Part shown: positions 16,341 through 25,340 of the stretch, one piece after another | How the letters are laid out: every line of letters begins with the position of its first letter | Position numbering within the stretch: position 1 is the stretch's first letter | NCBI RefSeq assembly: GCF_003001815.1 | Contig: NZ_PVMZ01000006.1 | Span: forward strand, 124,001-188,000 | DNA: 64,000 nt | Reading direction: 5' to 3' | From: Actinoplanes italicus | Lineage (GTDB): Bacteria > Actinomycetota > Actinomycetes > Mycobacteriales > Micromonosporaceae | Notes under the pieces: model-generated | Seen by the model: only the letters and a program-made list of their open reading frames with translations | The model's database searches: none | Told to the model about the DNA's origin: nothing | Translations under genes and position numbers: made by a program

Positions 16341-18407
16341 ATGACACGGAGCAGCTCACCGCCCACGGTGTTGCGCCCGGTGCTCAGGATCACCGATCGG
16401 ATCCGCACCGCCACCCGGCTGAGCGTGGTCGTGCTGGCACTGTTCGTTCCGGGCGCCCTGGCCACCGGCATGTACACCGCTGTGACCACCTCCGACATCG
16501 GCTTCAGCAGCCGCGAGGAGGAGGGCGCCGACGCCCTGCGTCCGGTGCTGACCGCGCTGACCGACACGGCCGCCGGCCGTACCCCCGATCTCGGCGCCGT
16601 CCGTGCCGCCGCCGGGGAGCACCCCGACCTGAAGATCACCGACGCCGCGACGGCCGTCCCGGAGACCGGGGACGGCTCGATCGAGGCACGCGTCGCCACC
16701 GCGTCCGCGCTGGCCGCCCTGATCACCGAGATCGGCAACACGTCGAACCTCATCCTCGACCCCGACCTGGACTCGTTCTATGTGATGGACGCCCAGGTGG
16801 TGCAGCTGCCGCAGGCGATGCTGACCGCGCTGCAGTCGTCGGCGCCGGTACCGGCGGGCACCAGCGCCCGGGACGCGGTGGCGGCCCAGGCGGTGATCGC
16901 CGGGCGCCTCACCGGCGTGGCGGAGGCGCTGCGCAACGACATCGCCACGGCCATCGGCAACACCGGCGACGAAGGGCTGTCCGGCCTGATCAGCGGGCCG
17001 GTGCAGGCGCTCGCCGACCGGATCGAGGAGCTCGGCCGGCAGCTCACCGAAACCCTCGACAGGCCCGGCCCCGCCGACCCGGTCGCGGTGGCGGACGCCG
17101 CGGACGCCGCGGTGCAACCGCTGCACGACGCGCTGAGCCGTCTGCTGGACGACCGGATCGCGACGTATTCGCTGGAGCGGGCCCTGGTGCTCGGATTCTC
17201 GATCGGCGGCTTCCTGCTGGCGCTCTGGTTCGCGGGTGCGGTGCTCTGGCGGACCAGCCACGACGTACGCCAGACCGTATCCGCGGTGACCGCGATCGCC
17301 GGGTCGGATCTGGCGCCACGGCCGATGCCGGAAGGCCGCGACGAGATGGGCGACATCGGGCGGGCGCTGACCGTGGCCCGGACCCGGCTGCAGGACCAGG
17401 AGACCGCGCTGTCCAACGCGGAGATCGCCCGCGAGCAGCAGCTACGGTCCGGCTTCCTGCACCAGCGGCAGGCCGAGACCCAGTTCCGGCGGCGGACCCA
17501 GGAGATCATCGACGAGTCCACCACGGTCATCGCCGGGGAGCTGCGCCAGGTGACCGAGAAGGTCGGCGAGGTCCGGGGCTCGTCCGAGGTGATCGACGAG
17601 CGGATCACGGTCGCCGACATGGCCGCCAACGCGATCGTCGGCCAGGCGCACGAGGCCGAGCAGGTGATCACCTCGCTGGAGATGAGCCTGCGCCGGGTCG
17701 CGACCGGTGCGGCGCTGGTCACCGACATCGCCCGGCAGACCCGGCTGCTCGCCCTGAACGCGACGATCGAGGCGGCCCGGGCCGGTGACCTGGGGTACGG
17801 CTTCACGGTCGTCGCCGACGAGGTCAAACAGCTCGCCACGCACACCACCGAGTCGACCGACCAGATCATCGAGACGATCCACGACCTGGAGCGGGACACC
17901 ACCGCCATGGCCCGCACGATCACCACGATGACCGAGGGCATCGCCGCGGTGAGCGACGCGGCCGTCTCGCTACGGTCCGTCGCCGCCGACCAGTCCACCC
18001 TGATGGACCAGCTCACCGACCAGATGACCGACACCCTGGGCCGGGTCGAGGAGATGGCCGACCTGGCCACCCGCCTGGAGCGCCGCGAGCACGACCGGAT
18101 CACCGCGGCCGGCCGGGTGTTGCTGCGCTGCCCCGGCCGCCCGGCAGTCGAGGCGCCGCTGGTCAACGTGAGCGCCGGTGGCCTGCGCTGCCTGGTGCCC
18201 GAGGAGGCGCGGCTGATCGAGGGCACGAGCCTGGAGGCCGACCTGGACGGCGGCGATGACCGGGTGACCGTGCACGCCCGGGTGGTGAACTCGGCGGACA
18301 CCCGGGACGGGCAGGAGATCGGCCTGCAGTTCCTGATCGCCGACGAGGCGGAGGCGACCCGGCTGGCCACCCTCGCGGACCGGCTGATCAACGCCGCGCA
18401 GGAGTGA
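16341..18407 (+). CDS. Methyl-accepting chemotaxis-type receptor with C-terminal PilZ domain
   Basis: 688 residues. Membrane helices at about 24-46 and 275-297 flank an extracytoplasmic sensor of ~230 residues. A HAMP-like linker (~300-345) follows, then a coiled-coil methyl-accepting signalling region (~380-590) with the hairpin tip [30 protein letters not shown] PilZ domain closes the chain at ~595-688, with RREHDR (RxxxR) and NVSAGG (NxSxxG), the two c-di-GMP-binding motifs. It should sense an outside signal and be tuned by c-di-GMP. Adjacent to a GGDEF-EAL enzyme; no che genes are in the window. The long upstream frame to 15597 is antisense overlap and is rejected in favour of the ATG after AAGGGTCGGG. 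Confidence 0.92.
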   Translation: MTRSSSPPTVLRPVLRITDRIRTATRLSVVVLALFVPGALATGMYTAVTTSDIGFSSREEEGADALRPVLTALTDTAAGRTPDLGAVRAAAGEHPDLKITDAATAVPETGDGSIEARVATASALAALITEIGNTSNLILDPDLDSFYVMDAQVVQLPQAMLTALQSSAPVPAGTSARDAVAAQAVIAGRLTGVAEALRNDIATAIGNTGDEGLSGLISGPVQALADRIEELGRQLTETLDRPGPADPVAVADAADAAVQPLHDALSRLLDDRIATYSLERALVLGFSIGGFLLALWFAGAVLWRTSHDVRQTVSAVTAIAGSDLAPRPMPEGRDEMGDIGRALTVARTRLQDQETALSNAEIAREQQLRSGFLHQRQAETQFRRRTQEIIDESTTVIAGELRQVTEKVGEVRGSSEVIDERITVADMAANAIVGQAHEAEQVITSLEMSLRRVATGAALVTDIARQTRLLALNATIEAARAGDLGYGFTVVADEVKQLATHTTESTDQIIETIHDLERDTTAMARTITTMTEGIAAVSDAAVSLRSVAADQSTLMDQLTDQMTDTLGRVEEMADLATRLERREHDRITAAGRVLLRCPGRPAVEAPLVNVSAGGLRCLVPEEARLIEGTSLEADLDGGDDRVTVHARVVNSADTRDGQEIGLQFLIADEAEATRLATLADRLINAAQE

Positions 18408-18491
18408 CTCCCCGCAGGTGGGATCGACATAGACGGTGACGACTCTCCACACCTAGGCTGGGCCGGCGCGTGTCGGTGTCCGAAGGGGAGA

Positions 18492-21400
18492 GTGGTGCGG
18501 TTCCGGCTTCTGGGTCCGGTCGAGGCGGCCGAGGGGGAACTGGTCGTCGCGCTGGGCGCACTCAAGCAGCGGCATCTGCTCGCCGCTCTGCTCTTCGACG
18601 GCGGGCACCCGGTCACCTTCGAGACCCTGATCGACCGGCTCTGGGGTGACGAGCCGCCCGCCGACGCCCGCGGCGCGCTCTACGGTTACGTCGCCCGGCT
18701 GCGCCGGGTGGTCAAGGACAGCACCGGGGTCACCCTGGTCCGCTGGTCGGGCGGTTACACGTTGCAGGTGCCGCCCGGTTCGGTCGACCTCTACCGGTTC
18801 CGTGAACTGGTGGAGTTCACCCGGACCGCGGGGCCGGACGAGCGGCTCGCCGCCTGCGACGAGGCGCTCGGGCTCTGGCGGGGCGAGGCGCTGGCCGGCC
18901 TGCCCGGCGAATGGGCCCAGCGCACCCGGGAGAGCCTGGAGCAGCACCGGCTCGCGACACTGGCAGACTGGGCGCTCACCGCGGTGGCGCGGGGACGGCA
19001 CGCGGAGGCGGCCGACCGGCTGGCCGTGGCCCTGGCCCGGGATCCGCTGTGCGAGCCGCTGATCGCGGCGATGATGCGCGCGTTGCACGCGTCCGGCCGT
19101 ACCGTAGAAGCACTTGATCTCTTCGCCCGGTCCCGCAACCGGATCGTCGACGAGCTCGGCACCGAGCCCGGACCGCTGCTGCGTGAGGCGCACACCAGCG
19201 TGTTGCGGGAACCGGCCGCACCGGCCGGCCTGACACGGGCGCACCGGCCGTTCCTGCTGCCGCCCGACCTGCCGGACTACACCGGATTCGACCCGCAGTT
19301 CACCGCCACCGCCGAGGCGTTGCGCACGCCCGCCGGCAGCCCGGTCGTGGTGGTCTCCGGGCAGGGTGGCGCCGGGAAGACGGCGTTCGCGGTGCACGTG
19401 GCGCACGCCGTCCGCGATCACTACCCGGACGGGTCGCTCTTCCTGAACGTGGGCGGCGCCGACCCGCTGGAACCGGCGGAGGCGCTCAGCCGGCTGCTGC
19501 GCATGCTCGGTGTCACCGACGCGGACGCCCGGGGCAACTCCGACCTGCGCGAACGTGAGGCACGGTACCGCGCGGAGCTGGCCGGCCGTCGGATCCTGGT
19601 GGTCGTCGACGACGCGGTCGGGGCGCGGCAGATCCACCCGTTCCTGCCCGGTGACGCGGGCTCTGCGCTGCTAGTGACGAGCCGGAACCGGCTGGTCACC
19701 GTGCCCGCGACGAATCGCGTCGAGCTGAGCACCATGTCCGCCGGGGAGGCGCGGGCCCTGCTCACCCGGGTGGTCGGCGCGGAGCGGACCGAGGCCGAAC
19801 CGGCCCAGACGTCACGCCTGATCGAACTGTGCGCCCGGCTTCCGCTCGCGGTCCGCGTCGCCGGGGCCCGGCTGGCGGCCCGTCCGCACTGGACGGTGGG
19901 ACAGCTGGCCCATCGGCTCGACGACGAGCGGCGGCGGCTCGACGAGCTGGCCGTCGACGACCTGGAGGTACGCGCCGGTCTGGCCGTCGGTTTCCGCGGC
20001 CTCAGCCCGCGGGCGCAGCTGGCGTTCCGGGCGCTGGGCTGCCTCGATCCGCCGGTGCTGACCGCGCTCACCGTGTCGGCGCTGCTCGACGTCACGCTGG
20101 ACGAGGCCGACGACCTGGTCGAGGAGATCACCGACGCGCGGCTGCTGGACGTGGTCGGCGCCGACGGGCCGTGCACGCGCTACCGGATGCACGACCTGGT
20201 CCGCCTCTACGCCGGTGAGCTGGCGCGGGAGGATCCGGACGGCATCCGCGCGACGGTCACCGGGGCGCTGGCCGCGCTGCTGCGGCTGGTCGAGCACCTC
20301 GCACACCAGCTGCCGGTGGCGACGCCGCGGCTCTACCACCCGGACGGGCTGCCCGAACCGGCCGCGCACTGGACCGCCACCATCGACCGGGTCGACCTGC
20401 GGCGCTGGTTCGACAACGAGGAGCCGGCGCTGATCGCCGCGGTCGAACGGGCCGCCGCTCTCGACCTGGTGGCCCCGGCCTGCGGGCTCGCCGACGCGCT
20501 GGTCTTCGCGTCGTTCGCGGCGCGCAACAACTTCGACGGCTGGGAGCGGACACACACCGCGGCGAGCGCCGCGGCCGCCCGTGCCGGGGACCGGCTCGCC
20601 GAGGCTGCCATGGAGTGCGGCATCGGTCAGCTGCGCTACGCCCAGGACCGGTTCCCGGAGTCGCGGCGGCACTTCTCCCGGGCGGCCGAGCTGTTCGAGA
20701 CGGCCGGGCACGACCGCGGCCAGGCGGTGGCGCTGAACGGTCTCGGCACGGTCAGCCGCGAGCTCGGCGAGCACGCCATCGCCCTGCCGGAGATCAACCG
20801 GGCGCGGGAGGTGCTGGAGCGTCTCGGCGACGAGGCCGGGGTGGCGCACGCCCACTACAGCCTCGGTTTCGCGCACCGCGAGCTCGGCGACGACGACGTG
20901 GCTCTCGACCATCTCGCGGCGGCGCTCGCCCTCTACCGCCGGCTCGGACATCGGCGCGGCGAGCTCATCGCGATCCGCGGCATGGGTCTGGTGCACCGGG
21001 CCCGTGGGGAGCTCGACAAGGCGGAGGAGCACTGCTCCGCAGCGCACACCATCGCCACCGCAGTCGGAGACACCCATCTGGCCGCCTACACCGCGCAGGC
21101 GCTGGCCAAGGTGTGGATCCGGCAGGGCGATCCGGACCGTGGGCTGGAGCCGCTGCGGGTCGCCCTGGCCGCCACCGACGGGCGGCGCGACGGACACGGC
21201 ACCGCGCTGGTCACCCGGACGCTCGGGGAGCTGCATCTGGCCGCCGGCCGGCTCGCCGAGGCCGCCGAGCTGCTGGAGTCGGCGGCGGCCCAGTGGCGCG
21301 ACATCGGCATGGATCTGGGCCGGGCGCGCACGCTACGCGATCTCGGTGCTGTCCGATGCGCGTCCGGCGACCACGAGGCGGCGCACTCCTGCTGGGCGAC

Positions 21401-21590
21401 GGCAGACGAGATCTTTCAAAGATTGGGCGTACGGGAGAGCGCCGAACTGACCGCATGGCGTGCCGCCTCCGGCTGCGCCTGCCCGGCCTCGGCACTGCGC
21501 ATCACGCGGAGCACGTTGCCGCCGGCCAGAGCGGCCAGTTCCTCGTCCGACCAGCGGCGGGCCGCCAGTTCGCCGAACAGCCGGGGGTAG
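18492..21590 (+). CDS. AfsR/SARP-family regulator with NB-ARC and TPR domains
   Basis: About 1032 residues. It has a winged-helix DNA-binding domain (1-95), BTAD (100-240), an NB-ARC ATPase (~270-530) with Walker A GQGGAGKT near 291 and Walker B RILVVVDD, then a helical region and a TPR array (~690-980). This is the AfsR layout: ATP-dependent activators of secondary-metabolism genes that bind heptamer repeats. The start is one of two tandem GTG codons after AAGGGGAG. The last ~55 codons run into the convergent dipeptidase gene (175-bp overlap) and look like out-of-frame coding, so the natural end may once have been near 21440. No biosynthetic cluster adjoins; the target is unknown. Confidence 0.9.
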   Translation: MVRFRLLGPVEAAEGELVVALGALKQRHLLAALLFDGGHPVTFETLIDRLWGDEPPADARGALYGYVARLRRVVKDSTGVTLVRWSGGYTLQVPPGSVDLYRFRELVEFTRTAGPDERLAACDEALGLWRGEALAGLPGEWAQRTRESLEQHRLATLADWALTAVARGRHAEAADRLAVALARDPLCEPLIAAMMRALHASGRTVEALDLFARSRNRIVDELGTEPGPLLREAHTSVLREPAAPAGLTRAHRPFLLPPDLPDYTGFDPQFTATAEALRTPAGSPVVVVSGQGGAGKTAFAVHVAHAVRDHYPDGSLFLNVGGADPLEPAEALSRLLRMLGVTDADARGNSDLREREARYRAELAGRRILVVVDDAVGARQIHPFLPGDAGSALLVTSRNRLVTVPATNRVELSTMSAGEARALLTRVVGAERTEAEPAQTSRLIELCARLPLAVRVAGARLAARPHWTVGQLAHRLDDERRRLDELAVDDLEVRAGLAVGFRGLSPRAQLAFRALGCLDPPVLTALTVSALLDVTLDEADDLVEEITDARLLDVVGADGPCTRYRMHDLVRLYAGELAREDPDGIRATVTGALAALLRLVEHLAHQLPVATPRLYHPDGLPEPAAHWTATIDRVDLRRWFDNEEPALIAAVERAAALDLVAPACGLADALVFASFAARNNFDGWERTHTAASAAAARAGDRLAEAAMECGIGQLRYAQDRFPESRRHFSRAAELFETAGHDRGQAVALNGLGTVSRELGEHAIALPEINRAREVLERLGDEAGVAHAHYSLGFAHRELGDDDVALDHLAAALALYRRLGHRRGELIAIRGMGLVHRARGELDKAEEHCSAAHTIATAVGDTHLAAYTAQALAKVWIRQGDPDRGLEPLRVALAATDGRRDGHGTALVTRTLGELHLAAGRLAEAAELLESAAAQWRDIGMDLGRARTLRDLGAVRCASGDHEAAHSCWATADEIFQRLGVRESAELTAWRAASGCACPASALRITRSTLPPARAASSSSDQRRAASSPNSRG

Positions 21591-22564
21591 CACGACACGT
21601 CGTCGAGCCCCGAGGGCGTGTGGTCGCACCCGTCGAAATCACCGCCGAGCCCGACGTGTTCCACCCCGGCCACCTCGCGGACGTGCTCGACGTGGTCGGC
21701 CACCTGCTCCACGGTCACCGGTGGTGGCGGCCCCTCCGGGTTCCGGGTCCAGGCCCAGCGCTCCTCGGAGAGGAAGGCCGGCACGAACGTCACCATGCAC
21801 ACCCCGCCGTTGCCGGGCAGCTCGGCCAGCACGTCGTCGGGAACGTTGCGGGGATGAGGGCAGAGCGCCCGCGCCGACGAGTGGCTGAAGATCACCGGCG
21901 CGGTCGTCACGGCCAGGGCGTCGCGCATCGTGGTGTCGGCGACGTGCGACAGGTCGACGAGCATGCCGATCCGGTTCATCTCAGCGACCACCTCGCGGCC
22001 GAAGTCGTTGAGCCCGCCGAGCCGGGGTGTGTCGGTGGCGCTGTCGGCCCACGCGACGTTCTGCTTGTGGGTCAGGGTCAGATACCGGACGCCCAGCTCA
22101 CCGAGCATCCGCAGGACCGCCAGGGAGTCGCAGATGCTGTGGCCGCCCTCGGCACCGAGCAGCCCGGCGATCCGTCCCGCCCGGAACGCGGCCTCCACGC
22201 CGTCAGCCGTCGTCACGAGTTGGAGCCGGCCGGCGTAGCGGCGGTGCAGCGCGTACACCAGGTCGATCTGCTGCAGGGTCCGGACCACGGCAGCCGCCGG
22301 AGGCAGGTCGCCGGGCACGTAGACCGACCAGAACTGGGCGCCCACCCGCCCGGCGGCCAGTCTCGGCAGGTCGGTACGGGTCAGTGGCTGATGCCGGTCG
22401 AGCGCGAACTTGTCCAGGTCCGCCGGGGCGAGCGCGCCGCCGTGCAGGGTGCGCAGCGTGTCCGGTAGATCGTTGTGCCCGTCGACGAGCGGATGCTGAG
22501 CCAGCAGGCGGGCGATCCGGTCACCTGCGGTCTCGTTCCGCACTGACTCGTCGATCGGCCACAT
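21416..22564 (-). CDS. Membrane dipeptidase (renal dipeptidase family, M19)
   Basis: A 382-residue zinc amidohydrolase-fold enzyme that cleaves dipeptides, often with D-amino acids. Metal-site landmarks are DGHNDLP (res. ~28-34), GAEGGHSI, VDLSHVAD, FSHSSARA and GLGGDFDG. No signal peptide is visible, so a cytoplasmic location is likely despite the family name. The C-terminus extends about 20 residues past the usual NVLRVMR end and overlaps the AfsR-like gene. It could process peptidoglycan-derived or non-ribosomal dipeptides. Confidence 0.9.
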   Translation of the reverse strand: MWPIDESVRNETAGDRIARLLAQHPLVDGHNDLPDTLRTLHGGALAPADLDKFALDRHQPLTRTDLPRLAAGRVGAQFWSVYVPGDLPPAAAVVRTLQQIDLVYALHRRYAGRLQLVTTADGVEAAFRAGRIAGLLGAEGGHSICDSLAVLRMLGELGVRYLTLTHKQNVAWADSATDTPRLGGLNDFGREVVAEMNRIGMLVDLSHVADTTMRDALAVTTAPVIFSHSSARALCPHPRNVPDDVLAELPGNGGVCMVTFVPAFLSEERWAWTRNPEGPPPPVTVEQVADHVEHVREVAGVEHVGLGGDFDGCDHTPSGLDDVSCYPRLFGELAARRWSDEELAALAGGNVLRVMRSAEAGQAQPEAARHAVSSALSRTPNL

Positions 22565-22581
22565 GGGTCACCCGGATCCGT

Positions 22582-22645
22582 TGATGAACGCGGAAGGTGC
22601 GGGATCCCCCCTTCACTGCTAATCCCGCACCGTCCGCGTTCGTCA
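22582..22645. terminator. Long hairpin between oxygenase and dipeptidase genes
   Basis: A ~22-bp stem: TGATGAACGCGG plus AGGTGCGGGAT on the left pair with ATCCCGCACC and CCGCGTTCGTCA on the right, with one small bulge and a 16-base C-rich loop. It ends 18 bp before the dipeptidase start on the minus strand and 120 bp after the oxygenase stop. It could terminate the upstream gene or act as a leader structure for the dipeptidase mRNA; no U-run is present. Confidence 0.6.
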
Positions 22646-22767
22646 GGCGAGGAACGTCGAGGTGGACGCCCGCCAGCGCGTCGCGTCGTCGTCCCGTCCG
22701 GCGCCGGCCTCAAGATTGACAGCCGTATCTGCCGAACTTCTGGCACATTTCTGTCAGCCACTTCCTG

Positions 22768-23928
22768 TCAGCCCTGCCCGAGTTCGGTCCCCCACCTCGC
22801 GAACTGCGCCCGCGCCTGGCGTTCGGAACGTGCCAGCAGCCGGGCCCGGCCGCCCGGAAGCCGCCCCAGGACGTGGCTGACCAGCAGATTCGCGGCGACC
22901 CGGGTAAGGCCGTACCAGGGCGGCCGGTAGGGCAGGCCCAGGTCACGCATGGCGGCCGGTCCGAGCAGCCAGCAGCTCACCGACAGTGCGCGCTCACGTT
23001 CGTACCACCGCCGGCGGCCGGTCGTCACGTCGTCGGTCATCGTGATCAGGGCGCGGGCCAGGGCGACGCTGTTGGCGTCCGGCGGAGGATCGTTGGCCAG
23101 GAAGTGGTAGAGCAGGCGGCGGCCACGACGCTCGGTGTGCGGCAGCCACTCCTCGTCCACACCCATCAGCCAGCCGACGTAACTCCACAGGTGCATGACG
23201 GCGGCCGCGTCGGCGCGGGAGACACGCACCCCGAGCAGGCGCAGGTGCAGCAGGAAGCTGGTGCTGAACACGCCCAGGGTGCTGGCCTGGTCATACTGGT
23301 TGATCGGCACACCTCGCAGGTCCCACTCCCAGGTCGGGTCGGCCTCCAGCCGTGCGTTGACCAGCGCGTGCATGACCCGGACGTGCACGGTCGCCCGGAA
23401 CCCCTCCCCGCCGGGCGCCATCCCGCCGGGCGCGGTGACCGCTCGCCACCAGAACGACGTCTCCTGGATCCGGCGCAGGGTCTCCCCGCCGGCCAGCCGG
23501 CCGGTCCGCACCAGCGGTTCCAGGGCCGCCGCGGTCCGGTAGCCGCCGAGCAGCGAGCCGTAGGCCAGGACCAGCCCGGAATCCATGCCGAACGCCCGGC
23601 ACGCCTCGGCGCCACGGGTGAGCAGCTCGTCGTCGACCCAGTCGGGCCGCCAGGACACGGCGTCCCAGAAGGCCCGCACAGGCTCGGGGTCGTCCGGGGA
23701 CGGGCCCGCGGCCAGCGCCCGGTGCAGCTCGTTCGGGCGTACCGCCTTGATCAGGTCGGCGGCGAGCTCGTCGCGGCGGACGAGGCCGGTCCGCAGCGCG
23801 GCCAGCTCCGCCTCGGTGGGGTCCGCGCCCGGCCCGGCGACCAGTCGCAGCGGCCGGGCGGCCCGTTCGGCCCACGGCCGGTCGGCCCCGAACCGGCTGG
23901 GCACCCGCAGATCGGCGTGCGTCGTCAT
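22768..23928 (-). CDS. Oxygenase of the MpaB/latex-clearing (DUF2236) family
   Basis: A 386-residue helical protein of the DUF2236 family, which includes the fungal MpaB oxygenase and the haem-b latex-clearing dioxygenases Lcp. Family-type segments are RVMHALVNARLE, INQYDQASTLGVFSTSF and WSYVGWLMGVDEEWLP. The histidines and arginine of the first segment are candidates for the haem pocket. There is no signal peptide, so it probably does not act on extracellular rubber but on an intracellular unsaturated substrate. It is divergent from a TetR gene with a palindrome between them, a typical repressor-enzyme pair. Confidence 0.8.
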   Translation of the reverse strand: MTTHADLRVPSRFGADRPWAERAARPLRLVAGPGADPTEAELAALRTGLVRRDELAADLIKAVRPNELHRALAAGPSPDDPEPVRAFWDAVSWRPDWVDDELLTRGAEACRAFGMDSGLVLAYGSLLGGYRTAAALEPLVRTGRLAGGETLRRIQETSFWWRAVTAPGGMAPGGEGFRATVHVRVMHALVNARLEADPTWEWDLRGVPINQYDQASTLGVFSTSFLLHLRLLGVRVSRADAAAVMHLWSYVGWLMGVDEEWLPHTERRGRRLLYHFLANDPPPDANSVALARALITMTDDVTTGRRRWYERERALSVSCWLLGPAAMRDLGLPYRPPWYGLTRVAANLLVSHVLGRLPGGRARLLARSERQARAQFARWGTELGQG

Positions 23929-23941
23929 GGTTCGACGATAA

Positions 23942-23963
23942 AGTGAGCGAAAGCTCGTTTACT
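23942..23963. promoter_or_regulatory. Candidate TetR operator
   Basis: A 22-bp imperfect palindrome: AGTGAGCGA on the left mirrors TCGTTTACT on the right. It lies 13 bp upstream of the oxygenase start and over the first codons of the longest TetR frame. The dyad fits autoregulation and control of the divergent oxygenase gene. Confidence 0.6.
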
Positions 23964-24599
23964 ACTCGTCTTTCGAGGCCTTCCTTGACGGGCAATAACC
24001 ACAGGTCAAAGCCGCGACAGCAGCGCTCCCGGGAGATGATCGATCGAATCCTGAGTGCGACCGCTCAGGTTCTGGCCGAGAAAGGCTACGCCGGGCTGAG
24101 CACCAACCGCGTCGCCGCGGCGGCCGGTGTGAGCATCGGCTCGCTCTACCGTTACTTCGCCGACAAGAACGAACTCATCGAGCAGCTACGGGCACGCAGC
24201 TCGGCCGACGTCCTGGCAGACCTGACCGGCGCACTGACCGCGGCGGTCACCATGCCGGCCCGAGACGGTGTCCACCACATCCTGTCCGTGCTGGTCCACG
24301 CCGTGCAACGGCACCGGGCGGTGACCACCGCGATGATCGCCGAGGCGCCGCTGGGCGCGCACGGCAACATCCTGCCCGAGGTCGAACGCCAGCTCGCCCA
24401 GATGACCCGGCTCTTCGTGGCGGTGCACGCCCCCGGTCTCGACCCGCTGGAGGCGGACGCCCGCATCCACCTGGCCATGGGCGTCACCCTCAACGCCTGC
24501 CTGCGGATCGCCCTCGACCCGCCACCCGGCGTGACCGAGGACAGGTTGATCAGTCTGACGGCCGACCTGCTGGTCCTCGGCCTGGTCCCGGATCTCTAG
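23943..24599 (+). CDS. TetR-family repressor
   Basis: Up to 218 residues. The N-terminal helix-turn-helix reads MIDRILSATAQVLAEKGYAGLSTNRVAAAAGVSIGSLYRYFADKNEL (~residues 32-78), and the C-terminal half is the helical ligand-binding domain. The GTG at 23943 gives the longest frame but places the candidate operator inside the gene. The TTG at 23985, preceded by GAGG and closer to the usual N-terminal length, is an attractive alternative start. Predicted to regulate the divergent oxygenase and itself. Confidence 0.88.
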   Translation: MSESSFTTRLSRPSLTGNNHRSKPRQQRSREMIDRILSATAQVLAEKGYAGLSTNRVAAAAGVSIGSLYRYFADKNELIEQLRARSSADVLADLTGALTAAVTMPARDGVHHILSVLVHAVQRHRAVTTAMIAEAPLGAHGNILPEVERQLAQMTRLFVAVHAPGLDPLEADARIHLAMGVTLNACLRIALDPPPGVTEDRLISLTADLLVLGLVPDL

Positions 24600-25340
24600 A
24601 CACCTTTTGAAGGTCATGGTCTCCGGCACCTCGCCCCGCCCCGGGCGGTTCCGCGTGCCGCCACCACCCGCGCTTCGCGTGTGCTCTGCGATAGACCAGC
24701 CGGCTGCGGTGCCCGCTCCGGTAGCAGACACGCGCACGTCGCCGACCGCCCCGGCGCCGCTGACATCCGGCGCCACTGACCATCTGCGGTGACCGCCTCG
24801 TTCATCTCGGAAAGTCCAAGTCGTATACCACTTCGGCGGGCGTGACCCCCGGTGCCACTGACCCCGGGTGCCACTCACCCCGGTGCCACTGACACGCCGA
24901 CTTCTACCACGTCTTCGCCAACCCCGGCGGTGATACATCCGCCGTGGGTGGCCCGCCGCCTGCCAGGGCGCGTGCTCACGCCGTTCCCGCTGCCGCCGGC
25001 CCGAACCACCGCCAATACCGCACCGCACTCATCCAACACACCCGAAACCATCGAAATAGGCCGATCGCCAGAAGCGTCTTCAACAGACCTGACGCAGACT
25101 CTGGCTTCGAAGACTCTCCACACAGCTGTCGCCGTAGAGGCCCGGGCCGCCTCAAGGCTGGAATCCCGATGCTGATACACGTCTCGCGGGCCTGCCGGAG
25201 ACCCCGACACCTCCAATCTCTCCGGTGTCCGTCACGCAGCTCCCCCGTCGACTGGTCTCCAATGTGTTCATCGTCTCGGTTCGGGGATTGGCATGATCCA
25301 ACGCTGACAGTCGTGGATCGGGATTCGAGACAATTGATGC
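24600..25340. other. Gene-free intergenic stretch with short repeats
   Basis: About 740 bp without a convincing gene on either strand. Three copies of GGTGCCACT start at 24851, 24867 and 24882 (15-16 bp period), followed by ACCCC-like bases, with related GGCGCCACTGACC near 24769. The 25000-25340 part is less GC-rich and may hold the promoter of the following frame. Confidence 0.6.
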
